Part shown: one piece after another, positions 8,700 to 16,064 of the stretch
Position numbering within the stretch: the first letter of the stretch is position 1
How the letters are laid out: every line of letters starts with the position of its first letter
DNA from: Frondihabitans sp. PAMC 28766
GTDB lineage: Bacteria; Actinomycetota; Actinomycetes; Actinomycetales; Microbacteriaceae
Length of the DNA stretch: 64,000 nt
Assembly: GCF_001577365.1 (NCBI RefSeq)
Contig: NZ_CP014513.1
Location: 3,968,001-4,032,000 of the forward strand
Direction of reading: 5' to 3'
Translations under genes and position numbers: made by a program
Notes under the pieces: generated by a model
The model's database searches: none
Told to the model about the DNA's origin: nothing
The model's input: only the letters and a program-made list of their open reading frames with translations

Positions 8700-9629
8700 T
8701 CAGACGAGGGTCGAGTTCCATTCGACCGGTCCGGCCGTGATCGAGTGGCTGGTCAGCTTTCGCCCGAGAACCGCCTGCGCCTCTCGAGCCGACTCGATCA
8801 CGCCGGCCAGTGAGAGGCCTGTTTCGACGCCCATCTCGTGGAACATGCTGACGAGGTCTTCCGTGGCGATGTTGCCGGTCGAGCCGGCTGGAACCGGGCA
8901 GCCGCCCAGTTCGCCGAAGCTGGACTCGAAGCTCGCGCAGCCGACCTCCAGAGCGGCGAACGCGTTGGCCAGCCCCTGCCCGCGCGTGTTGTGGAAGTGC
9001 GCGGTGACCTCGACACCCTTGAGGCGATCGAGAGCGGCCGTGAAGAAGTCCGACACGTATGCCGGGTTCGCCATGCCGGTGGTGTCGCCGAAGCCGATCT
9101 CGGTGGCCCCGGCCGCAGCGAACCGCTCGGCGAGGTCGAGTACGCGCCCCAGCTCGACGTGGCCTTCGTAGGGGCAGCCGAACGACGTCGCGATGACGGC
9201 GGCGCAGGTGAGCCCTTCGGAGGTGATCCGGCGCGCCATCACCTCGTTGTCGGCCATCGACTCGGCGACGGTGCGGTTCACGTTCTTCTTGTTGTGCGTC
9301 TCGGAGGCGCTCACGAAGATCGCCGCCTCGTCGAACAGGTCACGGACGACGAGCGCGTTGTCGAGGCCCTTGCTGTTCGGGATCAGGACCATCTTCGCCA
9401 CGTCGGACGGCACGTCGATGCGGCGGAGAACCTCGACGCCGTCGGCCAGCTGCGGAATGACGTCGGGCCGCACGAAGCTGGCGATCTCGATGCGCTTGAA
9501 GCCGGCGCGACCAAGAGAGTTGATGAGCCGGATCTTGTCGTCGGTCGGCACTGTCTCGGGTTCGTTCTGAAAACCATCGCGCGGCCCGACTTCTCGGATC
9601 GTGACGCGACTCGGTCGGAGGTTGTTCAT
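8700..9629 (-). CDS. Hydroxymethylglutaryl-CoA lyase
   Basis: A 309-residue TIM-barrel lyase of the HMGL-like/DRE-TIM family. It has EVGPRDGFQNE at the N-terminus (catalytic Arg-Asp), SASETHNKKNVN, the metal ligands in AHFHNTRGQG, and GGCPVPAGSTGN with the active-site cysteine of the GGCP loop. It cleaves 3-hydroxy-3-methylglutaryl-CoA to acetyl-CoA and acetoacetate. The ATG at 9627-9629 follows an unusually long purine tract (9630-9660 on the minus strand) that should bind 16S rRNA strongly. Its location between a CoA-transferase and badH suggests a branched C6 intermediate arises in this pathway. Confidence 0.88.
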   Translation of the reverse strand: MNNLRPSRVTIREVGPRDGFQNEPETVPTDDKIRLINSLGRAGFKRIEIASFVRPDVIPQLADGVEVLRRIDVPSDVAKMVLIPNSKGLDNALVVRDLFDEAAIFVSASETHNKKNVNRTVAESMADNEVMARRITSEGLTCAAVIATSFGCPYEGHVELGRVLDLAERFAAAGATEIGFGDTTGMANPAYVSDFFTAALDRLKGVEVTAHFHNTRGQGLANAFAALEVGCASFESSFGELGGCPVPAGSTGNIATEDLVSMFHEMGVETGLSLAGVIESAREAQAVLGRKLTSHSITAGPVEWNSTLV

Positions 9630-9664
9630 GAATCCTTCCTCTTCTTCCTCTTCTTCTTGTTCTT

Positions 9665-10906
9665 CTAGGCGCTGAGCGCGGCGGCGAGGCCGGACGCGCG
9701 GTCGAGGTCGGCACGGAATTCGGGGGCGGCGATCGCCGTGAGTCGGCGCGCACGCTCTGCGAAACCCTGTCCGCGGAGGTGGGCGACGCCGAACTCCGTC
9801 ACGACCGCGTCGACGTCCGTTCGAGACGTCGACACCGGGCCGCCGGCGAGACTCGCAACGATCGTCGAGCGCTCTCCCGAGCGGGCGCGGAGAGCGATGA
9901 TGGACAGCGACCCGGAGAGACTGGCGGCTCGTGAGAAGTCGGCCTGGCCGCCGACGGCACCGATGTACGCGCCGCCGCGGGTCTCCGAGTTGACTTGGCC
10001 CGAGAGGTCGACCTCGATCGCCGAGTTGACGGCGACAAGCGAACGGAGGCGGGAGAGAACGGCAGGATCGTGCGTGTAGCTCGCCGCTCGGAACTCGATC
10101 GGCAGGTCGGACACGCTGTCGTACAGGGCACCGGTTCCGAGCGCAGCGCCGGCGACGACGAGCCCCATGTCGATCTCTTTGCGGGCGCCCGTGATCACTC
10201 CGGCGCGCATCAGGCGGACGATGCCGTCGGTGATCATGCCCGAGTGGACGCCGAGGTCGGCACGCCCGTCGAGTTGTTCGAGGACCGCGTCGGGAAGGGC
10301 TCCGACGCCGATCTGCAGCGTGTCGCCGTCGTCGATGAGGTCGCTCACGAATGAGGCGATCGTCCGCTCGACGTCGGTCACCCGCGCGGCCGGGACGGTG
10401 AGGAGCGGGCGGTCGGTCTCGACGGTCGCGGCGAAGCGATCGAGCGCAATCCGGACGCTGCCGCGCGTGGCGGGCATCCTGCGGTTGATCTCGGCGATCA
10501 GGACAGGCGTGTGCTCCACGGCGTCGGCGATGTAGTCGACTCCGGTGCCGAGCGTGCAGTAGCCGTCGGCATCGGGAGGCGAGACCTGGACGAAGCCGAC
10601 GTCGTGCGGCAGCTCGCCGCGCGCGAACATCGTCGGCAGGCCGGAGTAGTTGCACGGCACGATTTCGAGGCGTCCGGATCGGCTGAGCTTTCGCAAGGCC
10701 CCGAGGGCCCCGTACGAGAGCACCTGGAGCTCTTCGGGCGGATCGCTGCTGAGGCGCTCGTCCCACGACATCCCGACGAAGGCGCGCACGGAGCCGATCC
10801 TGGCCACCTGGTCGAGAAGCGCGTGGACGAGCGGCGTCGGTTCGGCGCTGGTCTGACTCCACCAGACGCCGTCGCCGGGGCGGATGAAGCGCGTCAGGTC
10901 GATCAT
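9665..10906 (-). CDS. Acetyl-CoA hydrolase / 4-hydroxybutyrate-type CoA-transferase (class I)
   Basis: The 413-residue protein belongs to the acetyl-CoA hydrolase/transferase family. It begins MIDLTRFIRPGDGVWW and contains DTLQIGVGALPDAVL, followed by the C-terminal domain segment VAVNSAIEVDLSGQVNSET, which carries the catalytic glutamate (AIEVDL). It would move CoA between acids, for example from an acyl-CoA to acetoacetate released by the neighbouring HMG-CoA lyase. The ATG at 10904-10906 overlaps the thiolase stop in ATGA. The precise donor and acceptor are unknown. Confidence 0.82.
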   Translation of the reverse strand: MIDLTRFIRPGDGVWWSQTSAEPTPLVHALLDQVARIGSVRAFVGMSWDERLSSDPPEELQVLSYGALGALRKLSRSGRLEIVPCNYSGLPTMFARGELPHDVGFVQVSPPDADGYCTLGTGVDYIADAVEHTPVLIAEINRRMPATRGSVRIALDRFAATVETDRPLLTVPAARVTDVERTIASFVSDLIDDGDTLQIGVGALPDAVLEQLDGRADLGVHSGMITDGIVRLMRAGVITGARKEIDMGLVVAGAALGTGALYDSVSDLPIEFRAASYTHDPAVLSRLRSLVAVNSAIEVDLSGQVNSETRGGAYIGAVGGQADFSRAASLSGSLSIIALRARSGERSTIVASLAGGPVSTSRTDVDAVVTEFGVAHLRGQGFAERARRLTAIAAPEFRADLDRASGLAAALSA

Positions 10907-12105
10907 GACTCGGTCCGCTGGATCAGGGTGGCGGTGCCGAGGCCGCCGCCGCAGCACATCGTCACGAGACCGATCTCGACATCGCGGCGTTCCATCTCGG
11001 CGAGGATCGTCGCGATGAGGCGCGCGCCGGTCGCCCCGACCGGGTGGCCGAGCGCGATGGCGCCCCCGTTGACGTTGACCCGGTCCATGTCGGGCTGGAG
11101 CTCTTTCTCCCAGGCGAGCACGACGGAGCTGAACGCCTCGTTGATCTCGATGAGGTCGACGTCGTCGATGGTCATGCCGTTCCGGGCGAGGAGTTTGCGG
11201 GTGGCCGGGATCGGACCGGTCAGCATGATGATCGGGTCGACCCCGACGGTCGTCTGGTCCAGGACCCGCGCGCGGGCCTTCAGGCCGTGGCTCTCGATCG
11301 CGCCCCTCGAGGCGAGCAGCAGGGCTCCGGCGCCGTCCGACAGCGGAGACGACGTTCCGGCCGTGACCCGGCCGTTCTCACTGCGGAAGACGGTTTTCAG
11401 ACCGGCCAGCGTCTCGAGGTTCGTGCCCGGTCGCACGGTCTGGTCGCCGTGGCGCTCCTGTCCGTCGAGGACGAACGGCACCATTTCGGCGTCGAAGCGA
11501 CCGGCCTCGATGGCTCCCGTCGCAAGGCGGTGCGACCGCACCGCGAACTCGTCCATCTCTTCGCGGCTGATCGCCCAGCGCTCGGCGATGAGCTCGGCGC
11601 TCTCGCCCTGGCTGACGAAGTCATACCGGTCGCGGAGAGCCGCGGGCCACGGTTCGCCGTACAGCTTCGAGATCTCGGCGGGCGAGTTCATCGGCACGTG
11701 GTCCATGTGCTCCACGCCGCCGGCGATCACCAGATCGTGCATCCCTGATGCGATGAACGCTGCACCCATGGCTGCGGCCGTCTGCCCGGAGCCGCAGCGC
11801 CGGTCGATGGTCGTCGCGGGCACCTCGGCCGGGTAGCCGACCTGAAGCCAGGCGTTCCGCCCGATGTTTCGCGACTGCTCGCCGAACGGCGCCGTGCAGC
11901 CGATGATGAGGTCGTCGACCTGCCCGGGGTCGATCCCTGTCCTGGCGACGAGTTCGGTATAGCAGGCGCCCAGGATCTCGTTCGGATGGACGTCGCGGTA
12001 CCAGCCCTTGTCGTGGTTGGACCGGCCGATCGGTGTCCTGACCGCCTCGGCGATGAGCACCTCGCGGCCGCTCTCGATGAACGGGTTGGTGTAATGGCGT
12101 GCCAT
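10903..12105 (-). CDS. Acetyl-CoA C-acyltransferase (thiolase)
   Basis: A 400-residue degradative thiolase. The acylated cysteine lies in DRRCGSGQTA (Cys104). The C-terminal triad is visible as NEAF, GHPVGATGAR (His) and MCCGGGLG (second Cys). It cleaves a 3-ketoacyl-CoA, here probably products of pimeloyl-CoA-type beta-oxidation or acetoacetyl-CoA. The start overlaps the stop of the upstream SDR (TGATG), and its stop overlaps the CoA-transferase start, so it is tightly coupled in the operon. A second, frameshifted thiolase lies at 32902. Confidence 0.88.
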   Translation of the reverse strand: MARHYTNPFIESGREVLIAEAVRTPIGRSNHDKGWYRDVHPNEILGACYTELVARTGIDPGQVDDLIIGCTAPFGEQSRNIGRNAWLQVGYPAEVPATTIDRRCGSGQTAAAMGAAFIASGMHDLVIAGGVEHMDHVPMNSPAEISKLYGEPWPAALRDRYDFVSQGESAELIAERWAISREEMDEFAVRSHRLATGAIEAGRFDAEMVPFVLDGQERHGDQTVRPGTNLETLAGLKTVFRSENGRVTAGTSSPLSDGAGALLLASRGAIESHGLKARARVLDQTTVGVDPIIMLTGPIPATRKLLARNGMTIDDVDLIEINEAFSSVVLAWEKELQPDMDRVNVNGGAIALGHPVGATGARLIATILAEMERRDVEIGLVTMCCGGGLGTATLIQRTES

Positions 12106-12854
12106 CAGATGACCGTCCCTCCGTCGACGGGCAGAACCTGCCCGGTGATGTACGACGCGGCGTCGGAGGCGAAGAAGACGAAAGTCTCCGCGATCTCGTC
12201 GGGCTGAGCCCAGCGCCCGAGCGGGATCCGCGCGAGCGTCAGGGCGGCGAGCTTCTCGTTCTCGCGGATGTTCTTCGTCATGGCCGTGGCGGCCAGCGGC
12301 GCGATCGCGTTCACCGTGATCTGGTTGCGGGCGAGCTCGCGGGCGAGTGACTTGGTCAGGCCGACGATGCCGGACTTCGCGGCCGAGTAGTTGACCTGGC
12401 CGATGGTTCCGACGAGGCCGGCGGCGCTCGTCACGTTGATGATCCTGCCGGTGCCGTCGTGCGGAAGGAACGGCAGTGCTGCCTGGCTGACGGTGAAGGT
12501 GCCGCCGAGGTGGATGTCGACGATGCGCCGGAACTGCTCCGACTCCATCTTCGAGAACATCGCCGGCGCGATGGCCCCGGCGTTGTTGACCAGGATCGAG
12601 AGGGTACCGCCAGTGAGGTCAGCGGCCGCCGCGGCCGCCGCTGCGGCCCCCTCGGCGTCCCGCACGTCGAACGCGAAGCTGTCGGCCCGGCCGCCGCGGT
12701 GCTGGATCAGCGAGGCGACGCGCGCGGCGGCTTCGGCGTCGATGTCCGTGACGAGCACGGACGCCCCCGCTTCGGCCATCGCGGTCGCCACGGCGGCTCC
12801 GATGCCGCCTCCGGCTCCCGTGATCAGGGCCGAGCGGTCGGTGAGGCTCGCCAT
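12105..12854 (-). CDS. SDR, 3-hydroxyacyl-CoA dehydrogenase / FabG type
   Basis: A 249-residue classical short-chain dehydrogenase with TGAGGGIG, NNAGAI and YSAAK, ending ITGQVLPVDGG. All catalytic residues are intact, in contrast to the atypical SDRs of the island. Placed between an acyl-CoA dehydrogenase and a thiolase, it most likely oxidises a 3-hydroxyacyl-CoA in the beta-oxidation part of the pathway. A run of alanines (residues 70-77) is unusual but lies in a surface loop. It shares a base or more with both neighbours, so it is translationally coupled. Confidence 0.82.
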   Translation of the reverse strand: MASLTDRSALITGAGGGIGAAVATAMAEAGASVLVTDIDAEAAARVASLIQHRGGRADSFAFDVRDAEGAAAAAAAAADLTGGTLSILVNNAGAIAPAMFSKMESEQFRRIVDIHLGGTFTVSQAALPFLPHDGTGRIINVTSAAGLVGTIGQVNYSAAKSGIVGLTKSLARELARNQITVNAIAPLAATAMTKNIRENEKLAALTLARIPLGRWAQPDEIAETFVFFASDAASYITGQVLPVDGGTVI

Positions 12855-14020
12855 CAGTAGCTCCTCGGCAGGCCGAGCACGTGCGACCCGATGTAGTTGA
12901 GCACCATCTCCTGGCTGAGCGGCGCGATCTTCAGAAGGCGCGCCTCACGGAAGTAGCGCGCGACGTGGTACTCCTCGGAGTACCCCATGCCGCCGTGCAC
13001 CTGGAGGGCGCGGTCGGCGGCGTCGAAGCCGGCTTCGGCGCAGAGGTATTTGGCGGAGTTCGCCTCGCGGGCGGAGTCGCGATGGTTGTCGTAGAGCCAG
13101 GTGGCCTTGCGCAGCATCATCTCGGCGGCGTCGAGCTTCATCATCGAGTCCGCCAGCGGAAACTGGATGCCCTGGTTCATGCCGATCGGTCGGCCGAACA
13201 CGTGGCGGTCGTTGCCGTACTTCACGGCCCGGCGCATCGCGGCGCGGCCGAGCCCGAGGGCCTCCGATGCCACGAGCATCCGCTCGGGGTTCAGGCCGTC
13301 GAGAATGTAGCGGAACCCCTGACCCTCTTCACCGACGCGATCCTCGACCGGAATGTGAAGGTCGTCGATGAAGAGCTCGTTCGAGCTGATCGCGTTCCGG
13401 CCCATCTTCTTGATGCCGCGCACGTCGATCTTGTTGCGATCGAGATCCGTGAAGAACAGGGTCAACCCATCGGTCTTCTTCTTCGAGTCCTCGAACTTCG
13501 TCGTGCGGGTGAGCAGCAGGATCTTCTCCGACTCCTGCGCCTTCGAGATCCAGACCTTGCGCCCGTTGACGACGTAGTGGTCGCCGTCGCGCTGGGCGAA
13601 CGTCGTGATGCGGGTCGTGTCGAGGCCGGCGTCGGGCTCGGTCACTCCGAAGCAGACGTGCATGGAGCCGTCGACGACTCGCGGGAGGTTGCGCTTCTTC
13701 AGCTCCTCGGAGCCGTGCACGATCACCGGGTGCATGCCGAAGATGGTGAGGTGGATCGCGCTGGCCGCGTTCATGCCGCCGCCCGACGCCGAAACGGCCT
13801 CCAGGATCAGTGAGGCCTCGGTGATGCCCATGCCGCCGCCGCCGTACTCCTCCGGCGTCGTGATCCCAAGCCAGCCTCCGCTTGCGAGGGCTTCGTAGAA
13901 CTCGGTCGGGAACTCGTGGTCGAGGTCGTGTTGCATCCAGTACTCGTCACTGAACCGCGAAGCGAGTTCGGTGACGGCGTCCTTGATGCTCTGCTGATCT
14001 TCCATCAGGTCGAAGTCCAC
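12854..14020 (-). CDS. Acyl-CoA dehydrogenase
   Basis: A 388-residue flavoprotein with the family signatures CFGVTEPDAGLDTT (FAD/substrate loop), GRKVWISKA, and the C-terminal GGMGYSEEYHVARYFREAR, which includes the candidate catalytic glutamate. It should introduce an alpha-beta double bond into a CoA ester. It is followed upstream by a second, more divergent acyl-CoA dehydrogenase (14031-15173). The pair resembles actinobacterial FadE heteromers such as those of steroid catabolism. An operator-like site lies 51 bases upstream of its start, inside the end of the previous gene. Confidence 0.85.
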   Translation of the reverse strand: MDFDLMEDQQSIKDAVTELASRFSDEYWMQHDLDHEFPTEFYEALASGGWLGITTPEEYGGGGMGITEASLILEAVSASGGGMNAASAIHLTIFGMHPVIVHGSEELKKRNLPRVVDGSMHVCFGVTEPDAGLDTTRITTFAQRDGDHYVVNGRKVWISKAQESEKILLLTRTTKFEDSKKKTDGLTLFFTDLDRNKIDVRGIKKMGRNAISSNELFIDDLHIPVEDRVGEEGQGFRYILDGLNPERMLVASEALGLGRAAMRRAVKYGNDRHVFGRPIGMNQGIQFPLADSMMKLDAAEMMLRKATWLYDNHRDSAREANSAKYLCAEAGFDAADRALQVHGGMGYSEEYHVARYFREARLLKIAPLSQEMVLNYIGSHVLGLPRSY

Positions 14021-14030
14021 GACCGGCCTC

Positions 14031-15173
14031 CTAGTGCTTGGCTGCGATGCTCTTTGGCTCGACTATATCAATGGACTGACCATTTAGGTCCACTCCGGCG
14101 ACAGGAATCGGCTCGAGATCGAGAGAACCGGCGAGGCGCTCGTTCCAGAGGGCCGGGTTTCCGAAGAGCGGGGCGTCGAGCATCGCGCGCTTGTAGAGCA
14201 GCTGGAGGTCGTGCTCCCACGTGTAGCCGATGGCGCCGTGCATGGCGAGGGATGAGTCGGCCGTGCGCACACCGGCGGCCGTCACCTGGGCCTTGGCGAC
14301 GGCGGCGTGCAGGGGCGACTCCTCGTCGCCGGCCTCCACCGTCGCCGCGGAGTAGAAGACGATGGATCGTGAGGCCTCCTCGTCGACGAGCATGGTCGCG
14401 GCCGCGTGTTTCATCGCCTGGAACGCTCCGATGAGCTGGCCGTACTGGGTGCGCTGCTTGCTGTAGTCGACGGCCAGCTCGCGCATCCGCGTCGCCGCCC
14501 CGAGAGAGTCCGCGGCCACCAGGACCGCGGCGCGCAGGGCGGCCGCTCGAAGCACGGCGTCGGCGTCGACGTCGAGCCGCTCGCCCTCAGCTCCGAGAAG
14601 TTCGACGGCGGCGGCACTCCGGCTGCGGTCGAGGAGGGCTGTCGGCGTCACGATGACGCCGGGAGACGCCGCGTCGACCAGCCAGAGTTCGGCGCCCTCG
14701 TCGCCCGAGACCGGCACGACGAGCCACCGAGCCCGGTCGGCTCCCAGCGCGATCTCGACGCGGCCGCGAAGACCCGGTTCAGATCTCGCGAAGCGCGCGG
14801 GAGCGTCCACGAAGCGGTCCGATTCGACCGCGAGGGCTGCGAAGGCGCTCTCGTCGAGGACGGAATCCGCGGCGGAGGATCCTGCGAGCGCCGGCAGTGC
14901 GAGAACCGTGGCGAGCCACGCGCTCGAGGGAGCCGCGTGCCGGGCGAGACGCTCGGCAACGAGGGCGAGCTCGAGGAGACCACCGCCCTGTCCGCCCGCG
15001 TCTTCGTCCAGGCCGATGGCGAGCCAGCCGTCCTCCGCGAGCTGCGCTTCGAACGACGACGGGTCGGCCGAATCCAGCCAGGTCCGCACGGCCTCGGGTG
15101 GCGCGGCGTCGTCCAGCCACCCCGCCAGGGCGTCGGCGAACATCTTCTGCTCGGAATCGAGTGCCCACCGCAT
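14031..15173 (-). CDS. Acyl-CoA dehydrogenase, divergent (FadE28-like) subunit
   Basis: A 380-residue member of the acyl-CoA dehydrogenase family with a degenerate middle domain. The C-terminal part is the most conserved: YSKQRTQYGQLIGAFQAMKH and AMHGAIGYTWEHDLQLLYKR. This short, alanine-rich form resembles the beta-like subunits that pair with a canonical partner in alpha2beta2 dehydrogenases of actinobacteria. The partner would be the gene at 12854-14020. It is the first gene of the large minus-strand operon and is transcribed divergently from the GntR regulator. The C-terminal tail is AT-rich compared with the rest, perhaps because it contains a promoter. Confidence 0.78.
   Translation of the reverse strand: MRWALDSEQKMFADALAGWLDDAAPPEAVRTWLDSADPSSFEAQLAEDGWLAIGLDEDAGGQGGGLLELALVAERLARHAAPSSAWLATVLALPALAGSSAADSVLDESAFAALAVESDRFVDAPARFARSEPGLRGRVEIALGADRARWLVVPVSGDEGAELWLVDAASPGVIVTPTALLDRSRSAAAVELLGAEGERLDVDADAVLRAAALRAAVLVAADSLGAATRMRELAVDYSKQRTQYGQLIGAFQAMKHAAATMLVDEEASRSIVFYSAATVEAGDEESPLHAAVAKAQVTAAGVRTADSSLAMHGAIGYTWEHDLQLLYKRAMLDAPLFGNPALWNERLAGSLDLEPIPVAGVDLNGQSIDIVEPKSIAAKH
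14071..14083 (-). promoter_or_regulatory. Operator-like site inside the 3' end of an acyl-CoA dehydrogenase gene
   Basis: ATGGACTGACCAT (on the minus strand ATGGTCAGTCCAT) is a near-palindrome of the TGGT-N3-NCCA type seen at the other operators. It is followed on the minus strand by GATATAG, a possible -10 region, about 50 bases before the ATG at 14020. This AT-richer patch lies within the last codons of the 14031-15173 gene, so it may be an internal promoter. Inference only. Confidence 0.4.
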
Positions 15174-15240
15174 GGCTGCTCCTTCGCATTTTCGAGGCCG
15201 GGTAGTCTATGAAGAACAGGTTTAACCACGACCATAGCTT

Positions 15241-15260
15241 CGGTCAGACCATTAGACCAC
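15241..15260. promoter_or_regulatory. Tandem operator between the regulator and the 12-kb operon
   Basis: CGGTCAGACCATTAGACCAC contains the palindrome GGTCAGACC followed by a second TTAGACCA half, ending 15 bases before the GntR gene. It matches the TGGTCNNANCA layout of the other island operators. Its place between divergent genes would allow both autoregulation and control of the minus-strand operon. Function is inferred from position and similarity. Confidence 0.6.
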
Positions 15261-15275
15261 AAACTTGGAGGTCCC

Positions 15276-16043
15276 ATGCCTGCTCCGGAGTCCCCCGGCG
15301 TGCCCGATCGTTCCTCGATCCAGCTCTCGCCGATGAAGGTCCCCAAGGCGTCCGACGTCCTGGCGAACGAGCTGCGCGAGCGTATCCTGACCGGTGAATT
15401 CGCCGAGGGGATGGGCCTTCCGCCCGAGCGAGACCTCGTCGTCCAGACGCGAATGAGCCGGACGACCGTCCGTGAGGCGCTCCGCATCCTCGAGGTCCAG
15501 GGCCTGATCCGCATCAAGTCGGGCCGAACCGGGGGCGCGTTCGTCCAGCAGCCGGGCGAAGAAGCGATGGCGAGCACCGTCAACCTCCTCATCCGCGGTC
15601 GTCAGATCCGACTCGCCGCTCTGCTCGAGACGCGCGAGGCCATCGAGCCCTACTGCGCCGAGCTCGCCGCCGCCCACCGCACGGAAAGCGACCTCACCGA
15701 CATCGAGGCGGCCAACGTCGCGCTCCGCAATGCCGACGACGACCTCACGGCCTTCCTCGAGGCGAACGTCGAGTGGCATGTCGCCGTCGCCCGCGCGAGT
15801 CACAACGAACTGCTGTCGGGCCTGATGATGGCCCTGTCACGCGCGATCTTCGCGGCGACCCTCGACGAGACGTTCGTCGACGTCGAGGTGCGCAAGCACG
15901 CGATCCACGCCCACGAGACCATCACCGAGGCGATCCGCGAGGGCGACGCGGCCGCCGCCCTGCGCCGCATGAAGCGTCACGTCTACTCGTACGCCGAAGA
16001 GGTGCTCAAATCGGGTGGCCGCTCCGAGGTCGACGTTCCCTGA
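15276..16043 (+). CDS. GntR-family regulator, FadR/FCD subfamily
   Basis: A 255-residue regulator. The N-terminal winged helix spans about residues 24-95, with LPPERDLVVQTRMSRTTVREALRILEVQGL as the recognition region. The FCD effector domain follows, with metal-binding candidates in ETREAIEPY, EANVEWHVAVARASHN and HAIHAHETI. FCD regulators usually bind carboxylates or acyl-CoAs and release DNA. The ATG at 15276 has GGAGG upstream. It faces the big operon, and the repeated operator of the island fits its family, so it is the best candidate for the cluster-wide regulator. Confidence 0.88.
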   Translation: MPAPESPGVPDRSSIQLSPMKVPKASDVLANELRERILTGEFAEGMGLPPERDLVVQTRMSRTTVREALRILEVQGLIRIKSGRTGGAFVQQPGEEAMASTVNLLIRGRQIRLAALLETREAIEPYCAELAAAHRTESDLTDIEAANVALRNADDDLTAFLEANVEWHVAVARASHNELLSGLMMALSRAIFAATLDETFVDVEVRKHAIHAHETITEAIREGDAAAALRRMKRHVYSYAEEVLKSGGRSEVDVP

Positions 16044-16064
16044 TGCTGCGCTCCTCCTCGCTCG

